22,673 nt of DNA, from contig QHXL01000053.1 in the NCBI GenBank assembly GCA_003222935.1, positions 1 through 22,673 of the forward strand. The letters are read 5' to 3'. Every line of letters starts with the position of its first letter. The first letter of the stretch is position 1. The translations under genes and the position numbers were made by a program. This stretch comes from Acidobacteriota bacterium. Lineage in GTDB: Bacteria; Acidobacteriota; Blastocatellia; Pyrinomonadales; Pyrinomonadaceae. Below, piece by piece: positions 7,439 through 15,485 of this stretch. The notes under the pieces are model-generated. The model ran no database searches, was not told where the DNA came from, and worked only from the letters and a program-made list of their open reading frames with translations.

Positions 7439-8845
7439 TTGGCTAACGAACAGTTTGATGTGACGATCATTGGCAGTGGCCCGGGTGGCTACGTTGCTGC
7501 AGTGCGCGCGGGGCAGTTGGGCCTTAAAGTCGCAATCGTCGAAAAAGATAACCGGCTCGGCGGCACCTGTACGTTGCGTGGTTGTATACCAACCAAGCAG
7601 ATGCTGATGTCGGCCCACATCTACGAGCAGATGCAGCACGCTGCGGACTTCGGGGTACAGGTGTCAGGTATTCAGCTGGCCTTTGCTGATGTTCAAAAAC
7701 GCAAAGAAAAAGTCGTGCTGAAGAATTCAAAAGGCATCGAGTACCTGATGAAGAAAAACAAAGTTACTGTCTTCAAAGGTACCGGCAAGCTGGCCCTTCC
7801 AGGAAAAGTGGAGGTAACCGACGCAGACGGTAAGAAGCAAACACTACAAACAAAGAATATCGTCATCGCGACAGGCTCAGTAGTTCGGCCTATCCCGGGA
7901 TTCGAAACTGACGGCAAACATGTCGTTAACAGCGATCATATTCTCGAGCTGAAAGACGTTCCGAAGTCGCTGATAGTTATGGGATCGGGAGCGGTCGGCG
8001 TTGAATTTGCTTCGGTCTACTCACGCTTTGGCGCCGAGACAACGCTTGTTGAACTATTGCCTCGACTGGTTCCACTCGAAGATGAAGAAGTGTCTAAAGA
8101 ACTCGAAAAGAGTTTTCGTAAACGAGGAATCAAGTCACAGGTTGATACCAAGCTGGAGAAACTTGAGAAGACTGATTCGGGTGTGCGCGTAACCGGGAAG
8201 ACTTCGAAAGGCGAGACAGTAACGCTCGAAGCTGAAATGCTGCTGGTCGCAGTCGGACGAATGCCCTTTACTCAAGGTCTTGGCCTCGAAGGCACCAAGA
8301 TCAAAGTTGACCGAGGCTTTGTTCAAGTTGATGAGTTCCAGCAAACAGCCGAAAAAGGTGTCTATGCCATTGGCGACGTGGTCCCCACTCCGTTGCTGGC
8401 GCACCTCGCGTCGAAAGAGGGAATCGTTGCCGTAGAACACATGGCTGGCAAGAAAGATGTGAGACCGATCAATCTGCGACTCGTACCGAATTGCACTTAC
8501 TGTGATCCGGAAATCGCTTCTGTCGGCTTAACTGAAGCAAAAGCAAAAGAGCAGGGTTACGACGTTAAGGTTGGCAGGTTTCCGTTCTCCGCATCCGGGA
8601 AAGCGCGAATCCTGGGAGAAGAAGAAGGCTTCGTGAAGATTGTCGCCGAGAAGAAGTACGACGAAATACTCGGAGTCCACATCATTGGCCCACACGCTAC
8701 GGAACTTATAGCTGAGGCTTGCGTGGCAATGCAGCTCGAGTCAACGGCTGATGAGTTGGGCCGGACCATGCACGCTCATCCCACAATTTCTGAGGCAGTC
8801 ATGGAAGCCGCAGAGGGAGTTCACGACCTGACCATTCATATCTAA
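7439..8845 (+). CDS. lpdA: Dihydrolipoyl dehydrogenase (E3)
   Basis: A 468-residue flavoprotein of standard length. It reoxidises the dihydrolipoamide of E2 with NAD+. FAD-binding GSGPGGYVAAVRAG is at the N-terminus. The redox disulfide is C44/C49 in GGTCTLRGCIPTK, which differs from the commoner LNVG spacer but keeps the CX4C spacing. The NAD-binding site is GSGAVGVEFASVYSRFG, the second FAD contact is YAIGDV, and the catalytic pair is H447 and E452 in HPTISE. The start is TTG 7439, supported by GAGAGG at 7422-7427 and by the typical first beta-strand. The stop codon is directly followed by the E1-alpha ATG with no gap, so it heads an operon E3-E1a-E1b-E2. Encoding E3 first is less common than E3 last. 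Confidence 0.95.
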   Translation: MANEQFDVTIIGSGPGGYVAAVRAGQLGLKVAIVEKDNRLGGTCTLRGCIPTKQMLMSAHIYEQMQHAADFGVQVSGIQLAFADVQKRKEKVVLKNSKGIEYLMKKNKVTVFKGTGKLALPGKVEVTDADGKKQTLQTKNIVIATGSVVRPIPGFETDGKHVVNSDHILELKDVPKSLIVMGSGAVGVEFASVYSRFGAETTLVELLPRLVPLEDEEVSKELEKSFRKRGIKSQVDTKLEKLEKTDSGVRVTGKTSKGETVTLEAEMLLVAVGRMPFTQGLGLEGTKIKVDRGFVQVDEFQQTAEKGVYAIGDVVPTPLLAHLASKEGIVAVEHMAGKKDVRPINLRLVPNCTYCDPEIASVGLTEAKAKEQGYDVKVGRFPFSASGKARILGEEEGFVKIVAEKKYDEILGVHIIGPHATELIAEACVAMQLESTADELGRTMHAHPTISEAVMEAAEGVHDLTIHI

Positions 8846-10012
8846 ATGGCCGAACAACCAACAAAAACCAGTCGCAAAAGCGAGCAAGGGGCACATGCAA
8901 AACGACGAGATCGTCCACCTGGTCCTCGCTTTGAAATGCGCATTAGTACTAAATATGCGCCGCACGAACCTTCCGAAGGTAAACCGCTGACTTGTACCGA
9001 TGAAACGTCGCTAAAGCCTGATCAGCTGCTCGAACTTTACCGTTATCTAAAGCTCACTCGCCTGGTCGAGGAGCGGTTAGTAAACCTTTATCGCCAAACA
9101 AAGGTTGTCGGGGGAGTTTTTCGCTCGTTGGGCCAGGAAGCGACGGCGGTTGGCACTGCGTACGCGTTGCAGCCCGGTGACTTCATTACTCCACTGATTC
9201 GCGATCTTGGTGCGGTGCTCGTCAAAGGAATAAGACCACGCGACATCTTTGCCCAGTACATGGCAAAGGCCTGGGGGCCATCCGGCGGTCGGGATCTCAA
9301 TATTCATTTTGGCGATATGGGGAAGGGGTTTATTGGCCCAATCTCGCACCTCGGCGACATGATCCCGGTAATGACCGGGATTCTAATTGGCGCCCGAATG
9401 CAGAAGAAAGAGATCGTCGCAGTTGCTTATATCGGCGATGGTGGAATGAGCACCGGCGCATTTCATGAAGGATTAAACTTTGCTGCCGTCCAGCGGCTGC
9501 CGCTGCTCGTTATCGCCGAGTACAACCATTTCGCTTACTCCACTCCAACAAGTTTACAGACTGCGTGTCGTGACCTGGCTGAGAAGGCTGCGGGTTACGG
9601 GATTCCTTCGCACATCGTCGACGGGAACGATGTTGTTGCTTGTTACGAGGTTACGAAACACGCTGCAGATTACGCTCGACGTGGCGGTGGCGCAGTATTG
9701 ATCGAAGCTAAGACTTATCGTCGCAAGGGTCATGCTGAGCACGACGATCAGCGTTACGTGGCTCCTGACGAGATCGAGTGGTGGGAAAAGCACAACGATC
9801 CAGTCGATCGTTTCGAGAAGTATCTGCTCGAAAAGAACGTGGCGAAGCAGGACAAGCTCGACGAGATAGTTTCCGAGGTCACGCGGGCGATCGAAGAAGA
9901 TTGCGCCTGGGCAGAATCGTCACCACTACCGGAAGGTGAAAAGGCGGCCTACGGAGTTTTTGACAACAGCATCGTGCCTCCAGCTTTCCGTCCGCCCGTT
10001 CTGGAGAAGTAA
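8846..10012 (+). CDS. 2-oxoacid dehydrogenase E1 component, alpha subunit
   Basis: A 388-residue thiamine-diphosphate-dependent E1-alpha. The ThDP/Mg motif runs from G197-D198-G199 to N227, the standard spacing. LGQEATAVGTAYAL, HFGD and RRKGHAEHDDQRYV are family landmarks. It decarboxylates a 2-oxoacid and reductively acylates the E2 lipoyl group together with E1-beta. The split alpha/beta form fits pyruvate or branched-chain oxoacid dehydrogenase; the substrate cannot be fixed from sequence alone. About 55 N-terminal residues precede the conserved fold, are Lys/Arg-rich and look disordered. The ATG overlaps nothing but directly abuts the lpdA stop, implying coupled translation. Repeat copy B begins 7 nt after its stop. 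Confidence 0.92.
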   Translation: MAEQPTKTSRKSEQGAHAKRRDRPPGPRFEMRISTKYAPHEPSEGKPLTCTDETSLKPDQLLELYRYLKLTRLVEERLVNLYRQTKVVGGVFRSLGQEATAVGTAYALQPGDFITPLIRDLGAVLVKGIRPRDIFAQYMAKAWGPSGGRDLNIHFGDMGKGFIGPISHLGDMIPVMTGILIGARMQKKEIVAVAYIGDGGMSTGAFHEGLNFAAVQRLPLLVIAEYNHFAYSTPTSLQTACRDLAEKAAGYGIPSHIVDGNDVVACYEVTKHAADYARRGGGAVLIEAKTYRRKGHAEHDDQRYVAPDEIEWWEKHNDPVDRFEKYLLEKNVAKQDKLDEIVSEVTRAIEEDCAWAESSPLPEGEKAAYGVFDNSIVPPAFRPPVLEK

Positions 10013-10019
10013 AAGAAGA

Positions 10020-10106
10020 TGTCCGATAAACTTTAAGTTTGTCGTGACTTTGGCTATCGAGGGTTTTAGCTGATATTGGGCGACAAACTATAAAGTTTAT
10101 CGGACA
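10020..10106. repeat. Palindromic repeat family 1, copy B
   Basis: Left arm 10020-10044 and right arm 10081-10106 with a 36-nt loop. Both arms are the AA/TT subtype (CGATAAACTTTA...GTTTGTCG), unlike copy A. It fills the E1-alpha/E1-beta junction inside the operon, beginning 7 nt after one stop and ending 7 nt before the next annotated ATG, where no Shine-Dalgarno is visible. Confidence 0.85.
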
Positions 10107-10113
10107 AAAGTAC

Positions 10114-11142
10114 ATGTCAACAGCAGTCAAGAAAGAACACAGATCAGCACGACCTGAACGCGGTGGACCAGCCACTATGGTCGAAGCAATTCGCCAGGGT
10201 ATTTGGGAGGAGATGGAGCGCGACCCGACGGTCTTTGTCATTGGCGAAGACGTCGGCGCTTTTGGCGGTGCGTTTAAGGTCACCGATGGATTGATTGATG
10301 AGTTTGGCAAAGAGCGAGTGATCGACACACCGATTTCGGAAGGCGCTATCGTGGGCGCTGCCTGTGGCGCAGCCTTGATGGGAATGCGGCCGGTTGCCGA
10401 GTTTCAGTTTATCGATTTCATCTCGGCCGGCTTCGATCTTCTGACCAACTACGCCGCGAAGTGTCGTTATCGTTGGGGAGCTGGTATCCCCGCGGTCTTT
10501 CGTGGTCCGTGTGGTTCTGGCGTGCGTTCTGGTCCATTCCACTCGCTCAACGCCGAGGCCTTTTTCTTAAACACGGCGGGCTTGAAGATCGTGGAACCTT
10601 CAACCGCGTACGATGCCAAGGGTCTAATCAAAGCTGCTATTCGTGATCCAGATCCGGTGCTTTATTTCGAACACAAAAAGCTCTATCGCTTGCCTCGACT
10701 TCGCGAGGATCTGCCCGCGGACGATTACATCGTTGAGATCGGCAAAGCCAAAGTGGTTCGTGAGGGAAGAGACTTGACCATCATCACCTTTGGCGCAATG
10801 GTGCTGACTGCGCTGGATGCAGCCGAGGAACTTGAGAAAGAAGGCCTCGACGTTGAGGTAATTGACCTCCGAACTCTCGCACCGCTCGATAAAGCCACGA
10901 TTCTCGCAAGCGTGAAGAAAACCAGCCGGGTGATCATTCTGCATGAAGCTTCGCGCACCGGCGGTATTGGCGGCGAGATCGCTGCTCTCCTTTCAGAAGA
11001 GGCATTTGAGTGGCTCGATGCACCGATCATTCGTCTGGCTTCGATTGATACTCCGGTGCCCTATTCACCCCCGCTCGAGGATTATTATTTGCCGCAGACC
11101 AAAGACGTCGTTTCAGCGGCGCGCAAGTTGGCTGCGTATTAA
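10114..11142 (+). CDS. 2-oxoacid dehydrogenase E1 component, beta subunit
   Basis: A 342-residue transketolase-like E1-beta that pairs with E1-alpha to form the alpha2-beta2 decarboxylase. Conserved blocks include VFVIGEDVGAFGGAFKVTDGL, the RVIDTPISEGAIVGAACGAA region, VIDLRTLAPLDKATI and HEASRTGGIGGEIAALL, with the C-terminal DTPVPYSPPLEDYYLPQ. The ATG at 10114 has no visible Shine-Dalgarno and follows a palindrome by 7 nt. An in-frame ATG at 10177 has GGTGG at 10162-10166 and matches the usual N-terminus of the family (MVEAIRQGIWEEMERDP), so the true start may be 10177 and the product 321 residues. Repeat copy C begins 5 nt after the stop. Confidence 0.92.
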   Translation: MSTAVKKEHRSARPERGGPATMVEAIRQGIWEEMERDPTVFVIGEDVGAFGGAFKVTDGLIDEFGKERVIDTPISEGAIVGAACGAALMGMRPVAEFQFIDFISAGFDLLTNYAAKCRYRWGAGIPAVFRGPCGSGVRSGPFHSLNAEAFFLNTAGLKIVEPSTAYDAKGLIKAAIRDPDPVLYFEHKKLYRLPRLREDLPADDYIVEIGKAKVVREGRDLTIITFGAMVLTALDAAEELEKEGLDVEVIDLRTLAPLDKATILASVKKTSRVIILHEASRTGGIGGEIAALLSEEAFEWLDAPIIRLASIDTPVPYSPPLEDYYLPQTKDVVSAARKLAAY

Positions 11143-11147
11143 CCGGA

Positions 11148-11227
11148 GTCCGATATGCTTTAGCTTGTCGTGATTTTGTCTTAGCGGATCTCTAGCTCTG
11201 ATCACGACAAACTGAAGTTTATCGGAC
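11148..11227. repeat. Palindromic repeat family 1, copy C
   Basis: Left arm 11148-11174 is the GC/GC subtype and right arm 11201-11227 is the AA/TT subtype, so the two arms are heterotypic. The loop is 26 nt. It lies in the E1-beta/E2 junction and ends just before the E2 Shine-Dalgarno (TTAGGAGA from 11231). Confidence 0.85.
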
Positions 11228-11242
11228 AATTTAGGAGACTTA

Positions 11243-12688
11243 ATGAGCACTGAAGTGGTGATGCCGCAGATGGGTGAATCCATTGCGGAAGGAACGATTA
11301 CAAGATGGTTGAAAAAGGTCGGCGAACGCGTCGATCGTGATGAGCCACTCTTCGAGATATCAACAGACAAAGTTGACGCGGAGATCCCCTCCCCGGCCGC
11401 GGGAACCTTGACTGAGGTACGATTCAAGGAGGGCGATACGGTCGAAGTTAATACGGTCGTGGCCGTGCTCGATGGTGATTCTGCGGGCCAGGCATCGAGT
11501 CCCGCACCGGTTGAGGAAGCGGCAGCAGCGGCGTCAGCCGAGACTCCAGCTAAAACTCAAGAGCCAAAACAAGCTGCACCCGTAGAAGCCGAGTCGGCCG
11601 CACCTGCTCCACCTGCGCCACCTGAAACGAGCAAGCCAGCTGAGGTTAGACCACCTGCGCCACCGGTAACTTCGGCAGTTCCTGGGACAAAACCAGCTCC
11701 GCCGCAAAAGGCTTCGGGAGATGAAAGTGTCGAGGATCTGCGTCGTACAAAGTCCAGTCCACTTGTTCGCAAGATTGCGGAAGAGCACGGCGTCGACATT
11801 TCAAAGCTCGAAGGCACAGGAATGAGCGGTCGTGTCACTAAGAACGACATTCTGAGTTTTATTGAATCCGGATCGCCTCGATCGGCAGCGCCAGTAGCCA
11901 CAGCGGCCCCAACGATCGAAGCTCCACGGGTTGCTCAGCCCGCAGCGCCTGAAATCCCGACTCCTCCCTTACCGAAACCAGGTGCTGGTGATCGTGTGGA
12001 GCAAATGAGCGTAATGCGCAAGAAAATTTCCGAGCACATGGTGATGTCTCGAAGAACTTCGGCGCATGTCACTACGGTTTACGAGATCGACATGACTCGT
12101 ATCGCCAAGCTTCGCGATGCTCAGCGTGACGAGTTCTATCAACGCACGGCCACGAAGCTTACGTTCATGCCGTTCATCTTTGAAGCAGTCAATAAGGGAT
12201 TGCGAAAGTTCCCGATCTTCAACGCTCAGGTCAGCGGCGATCAAATTGTCTACAAGCAAGACATCAATCTTGGTATGGCCGTGGCGCTGGACTGGGGTTT
12301 GATTGTTCCCGTGATTAAACGGGCTGATGATTTGAGCATTTCCGGTTTAGCCCGGGCTGCGAATGATCTTGCTGACCGCGCAAGGACCAAGCAACTGAAA
12401 CCGGACGAAGTAACCGGCGGGACGTTTACGATTACTAACCCGGGTGTGTTCGGTGGTCTATTCGGCACGCCAATAATCAATCAGCCTCAGTTGGCGATAC
12501 TTGGTGTCGGGAAGATTGAGAAACGAGCCAAAGTTCTGACTACTCCGGATGGCGACGACTTTATCGGTATTCGCTGGATGGCGTACTTCGCGTTGAGCTT
12601 CGATCATCGGGTAATCGATGGCGCTGATGCTGAAAGGTTCCTTGCTTTTGTTAAGGACCAACTGGAAGCAGGCGAGTTTTCGGTTTAG
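11243..12688 (+). CDS. Dihydrolipoyllysine acyltransferase (E2) of 2-oxoacid dehydrogenase
   Basis: 481 residues with the full E2 layout: one lipoyl domain (about 1-78) with the lipoylated K43 in EISTDKVDAEIPSP; an Ala/Pro-rich swinging linker (79-170); the E1/E3-binding domain (171-208, SSPLVRKIAEEHGVDISKLEGTGMSGRVTKNDI region); a second linker (209-250); and a catalytic acyltransferase core (251-481) with H455 and D459 in SFDHRVIDGADAERF. The core transfers the acyl group from lipoamide to CoA and forms the multimeric scaffold. ATG 11243 has AGGAGA at 11233-11238. Only one lipoyl domain is present, as in many branched-chain and Gram-positive-type complexes. LipB and LipA, which would modify K43, are encoded further down the same window. 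Confidence 0.94.
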   Translation: MSTEVVMPQMGESIAEGTITRWLKKVGERVDRDEPLFEISTDKVDAEIPSPAAGTLTEVRFKEGDTVEVNTVVAVLDGDSAGQASSPAPVEEAAAAASAETPAKTQEPKQAAPVEAESAAPAPPAPPETSKPAEVRPPAPPVTSAVPGTKPAPPQKASGDESVEDLRRTKSSPLVRKIAEEHGVDISKLEGTGMSGRVTKNDILSFIESGSPRSAAPVATAAPTIEAPRVAQPAAPEIPTPPLPKPGAGDRVEQMSVMRKKISEHMVMSRRTSAHVTTVYEIDMTRIAKLRDAQRDEFYQRTATKLTFMPFIFEAVNKGLRKFPIFNAQVSGDQIVYKQDINLGMAVALDWGLIVPVIKRADDLSISGLARAANDLADRARTKQLKPDEVTGGTFTITNPGVFGGLFGTPIINQPQLAILGVGKIEKRAKVLTTPDGDDFIGIRWMAYFALSFDHRVIDGADAERFLAFVKDQLEAGEFSV

Positions 12689-12705
12689 GACCATCAAGTT
12701 CAGGA

Positions 12706-12803
12706 AGTATTCGCTCCGTTATGGCGCGATATTTATAAGTGCTACCCGGTTCCATGGGCTAGGCATCGATAAATATCATGGTCCTTAACGGAGCGAAGCT
12801 ATT
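12706..12803. repeat. Imperfect palindrome, family 2, after E2
   Basis: Left arm 12706-12742 and right arm 12763-12803 share TTCGCTCCGTTA and GATATTTAT cores in inverted orientation, with mismatched bases between. The 20-nt centre reads around CCCGGTTCCATGGGCTAGG. It begins 17 nt after the E2 stop and may act as a 3'-end hairpin for the operon. Its sequence is unrelated to family 1. Confidence 0.75.
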
Positions 12804-12946
12804 TTCCGCAACCACTTCCACACCAGCTCCCAACATTAAATCCACGATCTCGCAAAGATACTGTAAAGATTGATACCGCATTTTTGTTCACAATTCAGCC
12901 CGTTATTGCGATAAAGTGGTGATTAGATGATGAATGGCGGAGGCTA

Positions 12947-12975
12947 TTGACTTCACTGCGCCTAAGGTCTAAGAC
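12947..12975 (+). promoter_or_regulatory. Candidate weak promoter for OmpA-like gene
   Basis: TTGACT and TAAGAC separated by 17 bp, about 120 nt upstream of the ATG. The -35 matches five of six positions but the -10 is poor, so this is only a candidate. Confidence 0.22.
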
Positions 12976-13097
12976 ATCACAGCCGCAAATTAATTCGAGC
13001 GGGGACGACGAAACGACATCGCCGATCGGTTACAGCGGGAGATGTTCAAAAGCGCCGATGAACGGCGAGTTACTTTCAGCTATAAGGAGAGAAATCA

Positions 13098-14123
13098 ATG
13101 GTATTCACTAAACAGAAATTGTTTGCCCCGGCAGTGCTTACTAGCTGCCTTTTAGTCTTCGCAGCCTCCCCAGCAATTGCACAAGACACTTCTACTCCCA
13201 GCGGCGCACGTACAGTGGCCAGTGGTCAGAAGATGAAGGTAAAAGGCGTCGTCACTCGACGTGACGCGGACACGTTTACGGTCCGTGACATGAATGGTGT
13301 TGACACTGTCGTACGGCTCGATGATCGCACCAGCGTAAAGACAAAAGGTGGGTTCCTTCGCAGTGGGGACAACTATGCACAAACCCAGATCCTTCGTGGA
13401 TTGAATGTTGAAATAGAAGGCCGCGGTAATGGCTCAGGCGAATTGGCAGCCGAAAAGATTCGCTTTAACGAATCGGATCTTCGTGTCGCTCGTGCCGTTG
13501 AATCACGCGCCGCGCCGCTAGAAGACCGAGCTTCAAACACCGAAGCTAAATTGACGCAGGTCGAAGCAAATGCACAGCGCCTGTCAGGACAGTTGGATGA
13601 ATTGGCAGCTGTTTCCAACGCAGCCCGTGGCGGCGCCAAAGCTGCCCAGGAAACTGCTGATGCCGCAGTCGCGGGTGTCAACGCCACCAACGAACGCATT
13701 TCCGCTTTGGACGACTATGAACCACAGACTGTAGCCGCGGTGAACTTCCGCAGCGGCAGCTCCATTCTCTCAACTGATTCGAAGACCAAGCTCGATGAGA
13801 TCGCGACGAAGGCACTGAACGCGAAAGGCTATGTCCTTGAAGTTTCGGGTTTCGCCGACACTAATGGCAGCCTCGAGCGCAATCGTGTTTTGAGTCAACG
13901 ACGTGCTGATGCGGTGATTCGTTACCTGGTTGAGAATCACAGCATTCCGCTTCGTCGAATTGTGACCCCGTATGGTTTTGGTGAGTCGAACCCGGTTGCT
14001 GACAATACTTCCAAAGACGGTCGCGCACAGAACCGACGTGTTGAGATTAAGCTTCTTGTTAACAAAGGACTTACTGCTCCTTCGCCAACTATGAATCCGG
14101 GAACTTCGGGTTCAGGAAATTAA
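13098..14123 (+). CDS. OmpA-family protein with N-terminal OB-like domain and helical spacer
   Basis: 341 residues. A signal peptide spans about 1-29 (ending ASPAIAQ). Residues about 44-127 look like a small beta domain (KVKGVVTRRDADTFTVRD, then VEIEGRGNG) of the DUF5666/OB-like type. Residues about 133-205 are an Ala-rich helical, probably coiled-coil spacer. Residues about 213-320 are an OmpA C-terminal peptidoglycan-binding domain, with D254 in GFADTNG and R269 in LSQRRADAV as the diaminopimelate contacts, and the ending GRAQNRRVEI. There is no lipobox and no N-terminal beta-barrel, so it is probably periplasmic and anchored to peptidoglycan. The tail after 322 is low-complexity Pro/Ser/Gly. 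ATG 13098 has AAGGAGA at 13083-13089. Confidence 0.9.
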   Translation: MVFTKQKLFAPAVLTSCLLVFAASPAIAQDTSTPSGARTVASGQKMKVKGVVTRRDADTFTVRDMNGVDTVVRLDDRTSVKTKGGFLRSGDNYAQTQILRGLNVEIEGRGNGSGELAAEKIRFNESDLRVARAVESRAAPLEDRASNTEAKLTQVEANAQRLSGQLDELAAVSNAARGGAKAAQETADAAVAGVNATNERISALDDYEPQTVAAVNFRSGSSILSTDSKTKLDEIATKALNAKGYVLEVSGFADTNGSLERNRVLSQRRADAVIRYLVENHSIPLRRIVTPYGFGESNPVADNTSKDGRAQNRRVEIKLLVNKGLTAPSPTMNPGTSGSGN

Positions 14124-14128
14124 CAATA

Positions 14129-14161
14129 GTGTGGAGTTGGATTCTTAATACAACTCCGCAC
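14129..14161 (+). terminator. Hairpin after OmpA-like gene, possible terminator
   Basis: An 11-bp stem with one G-U pair (14129-14139 with 14151-14161) and an 11-nt loop, 5 nt after the stop. There is no downstream T-run, so it may only stabilise the transcript end. Confidence 0.45.
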
Positions 14162-14258
14162 GCTTGACCTCGCACCATAGAGCCATGAATCATGCCGTCA
14201 TTGAAACGGTAGATTAGAAGGACAGTAGCCGTTACACTGGCGGCATGAGGCAGGCTCG

Positions 14259-15374
14259 ATGATGAAAGATAGAAAACGGATAACATTTCTATGGCTGGCG
14301 TTCGTTGCAGGAACGCTAGCCATTTTCTTTTCCCTGGGACACACGCGGGCGCAAAAACGAGTTCAGGATTTGCCGCCACCACCACCGAAGTGGAAACCAA
14401 AGCCGACACCAACACCGAAACCCGCTGAGCCTGAAGTGTTGGACGTTGTGCGAGTCACTTCTAACCTGGTCATGGTGCCGGTGTCAGTCACTGACTCGCA
14501 GGGGCAGGCCATCCAGGGCTTGACCGTTACAGACTTTCGTTTGGAGGAAGAAGGTAAGCAACAGGAAATCGCTGAGATCGGTGATCCGGAACAAGTACCG
14601 CTGTCGATTGCTTTGTTGTTCGACATCTCGAGTAGCGTGAGTCAGAAAAACTTCTTTATCTTTCAGCAGAATGCCGCTGCCGGCTTTCTGAAACAAGTGA
14701 TGAGACCGGCGGATCAGGCAGCCATCTTTACAATTGGCAATGCGCCAGTAATGGTCCAGCCGCTAGCTTCCGCTGAGGTCGCTACGACAAAACTTCTGAC
14801 CATTCCTCCGGCAACTGCTTCAGTCGCCACTGCTTTCTACGATAGCGTTTCGGCGGCGGCGAAATACCTCGACGAGAATTCACCGGGTCGGCATCGACGC
14901 GTCATCATTGTTATTTCAGACGGTGACGATAACAACAGCCGACGAATTCTTGAGGTTCCGAGGTCTGAGCTTGCTGCAGCAGTTACGGGAACTGCGTCGC
15001 AACGGCTACAGGCGAAACACCACCTGGCTGTAATCGACGTACAACAGGCAGTTCAAAAGGCAGACGCGATTTTCTATTCGGTTAACCCGGGCGGACCGTC
15101 AGTGCGGCTGAATCAGATGAGTCTGAGGGCCCAAAGTGGAATGAGCACGGTGGCCGACGCCACTGGTGGAACCGCATTCCTTCCCGACGGAGAAAAAGAC
15201 CTGGAGATGGTCTTCAGACAGGTTGCAGCCGAGTTGCGTGGGCAATACTTGATTGGTTACTACGCCAATTCTGATGTCCCGGCAGGCCAGTTTCGAAGGA
15301 TCGCTGTCACTGTCCCAACGCGGCCGCAAGTTAAGGTAAGAGCGCGGCAGGGATACTACGCGAAGCAGAAATGA
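14259..15374 (+). CDS. Exported VWFA-related domain protein (acidobacterial type)
   Basis: 371 residues. An uncleaved or cleavable N-terminal hydrophobic segment (about 9-31, ending HTRAQ) is followed by a Pro/Lys-rich linker (about 38-57). Then comes RVTSNLVMVPVSVTDSQGQ, which is characteristic of the VWFA-related family described in Acidobacteria (TIGR03436-like). The von Willebrand A fold runs about 113-355, with the MIDAS motif D122-x-S124-x-S126 in FDISSSVS and a further acidic loop in ISDGDDNN. Metal-ion-dependent adhesion to a protein ligand is the expected activity; the ligand is unknown. Two ATGs at 14259 and 14262 follow GAGG at 14247-14250. Repeat copy D starts 3 nt after the stop. 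Confidence 0.88.
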   Translation: MMKDRKRITFLWLAFVAGTLAIFFSLGHTRAQKRVQDLPPPPPKWKPKPTPTPKPAEPEVLDVVRVTSNLVMVPVSVTDSQGQAIQGLTVTDFRLEEEGKQQEIAEIGDPEQVPLSIALLFDISSSVSQKNFFIFQQNAAAGFLKQVMRPADQAAIFTIGNAPVMVQPLASAEVATTKLLTIPPATASVATAFYDSVSAAAKYLDENSPGRHRRVIIVISDGDDNNSRRILEVPRSELAAAVTGTASQRLQAKHHLAVIDVQQAVQKADAIFYSVNPGGPSVRLNQMSLRAQSGMSTVADATGGTAFLPDGEKDLEMVFRQVAAELRGQYLIGYYANSDVPAGQFRRIAVTVPTRPQVKVRARQGYYAKQK

Positions 15375-15377
15375 AAA

Positions 15378-15462
15378 TGTCCGATATGCTTCAGCTTGTC
15401 GTGAGATTCCCTTGTAGGTGCTCGTGGCTAAGATCAACGGCAAGACAGACGCATATCGGACA
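15378..15462. repeat. Palindromic repeat family 1, copy D
   Basis: Left arm 15378-15405 is intact (TGTCCGATATGCTTCAGC start). The right arm is degraded: only GCATATCGGACA (15451-15462) is well conserved and the segment 15435-15450 has diverged. The loop shares GTGCTCGTGGCTAAG (15418-15432) exactly with copy E, which shows that the whole element, not just the arms, is copied. Confidence 0.8.
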
Positions 15463-15485
15463 TTGGCAACCGGACATCAAGATTC

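Larger units (their letters stand above)
12689..13097. other. Intergenic region between E2 and OmpA-like genes
   Basis: 409 bp with no convincing gene. The first part holds an imperfect palindrome (12706-12803). The rest is AT-richer sequence with a candidate weak promoter (TTGACT 12947-12952 and TAAGAC 12970-12975, 17 bp apart) and the OmpA-like gene leader ending in AAGGAGA. Confidence 0.55.

Noticed and set aside
9879..10328. 149-codon minus-strand open frame across the E1-alpha/E1-beta junction
   Set aside because: It is the complement of conserved dehydrogenase sequence and of repeat copy B; no domain or ribosome-binding site.
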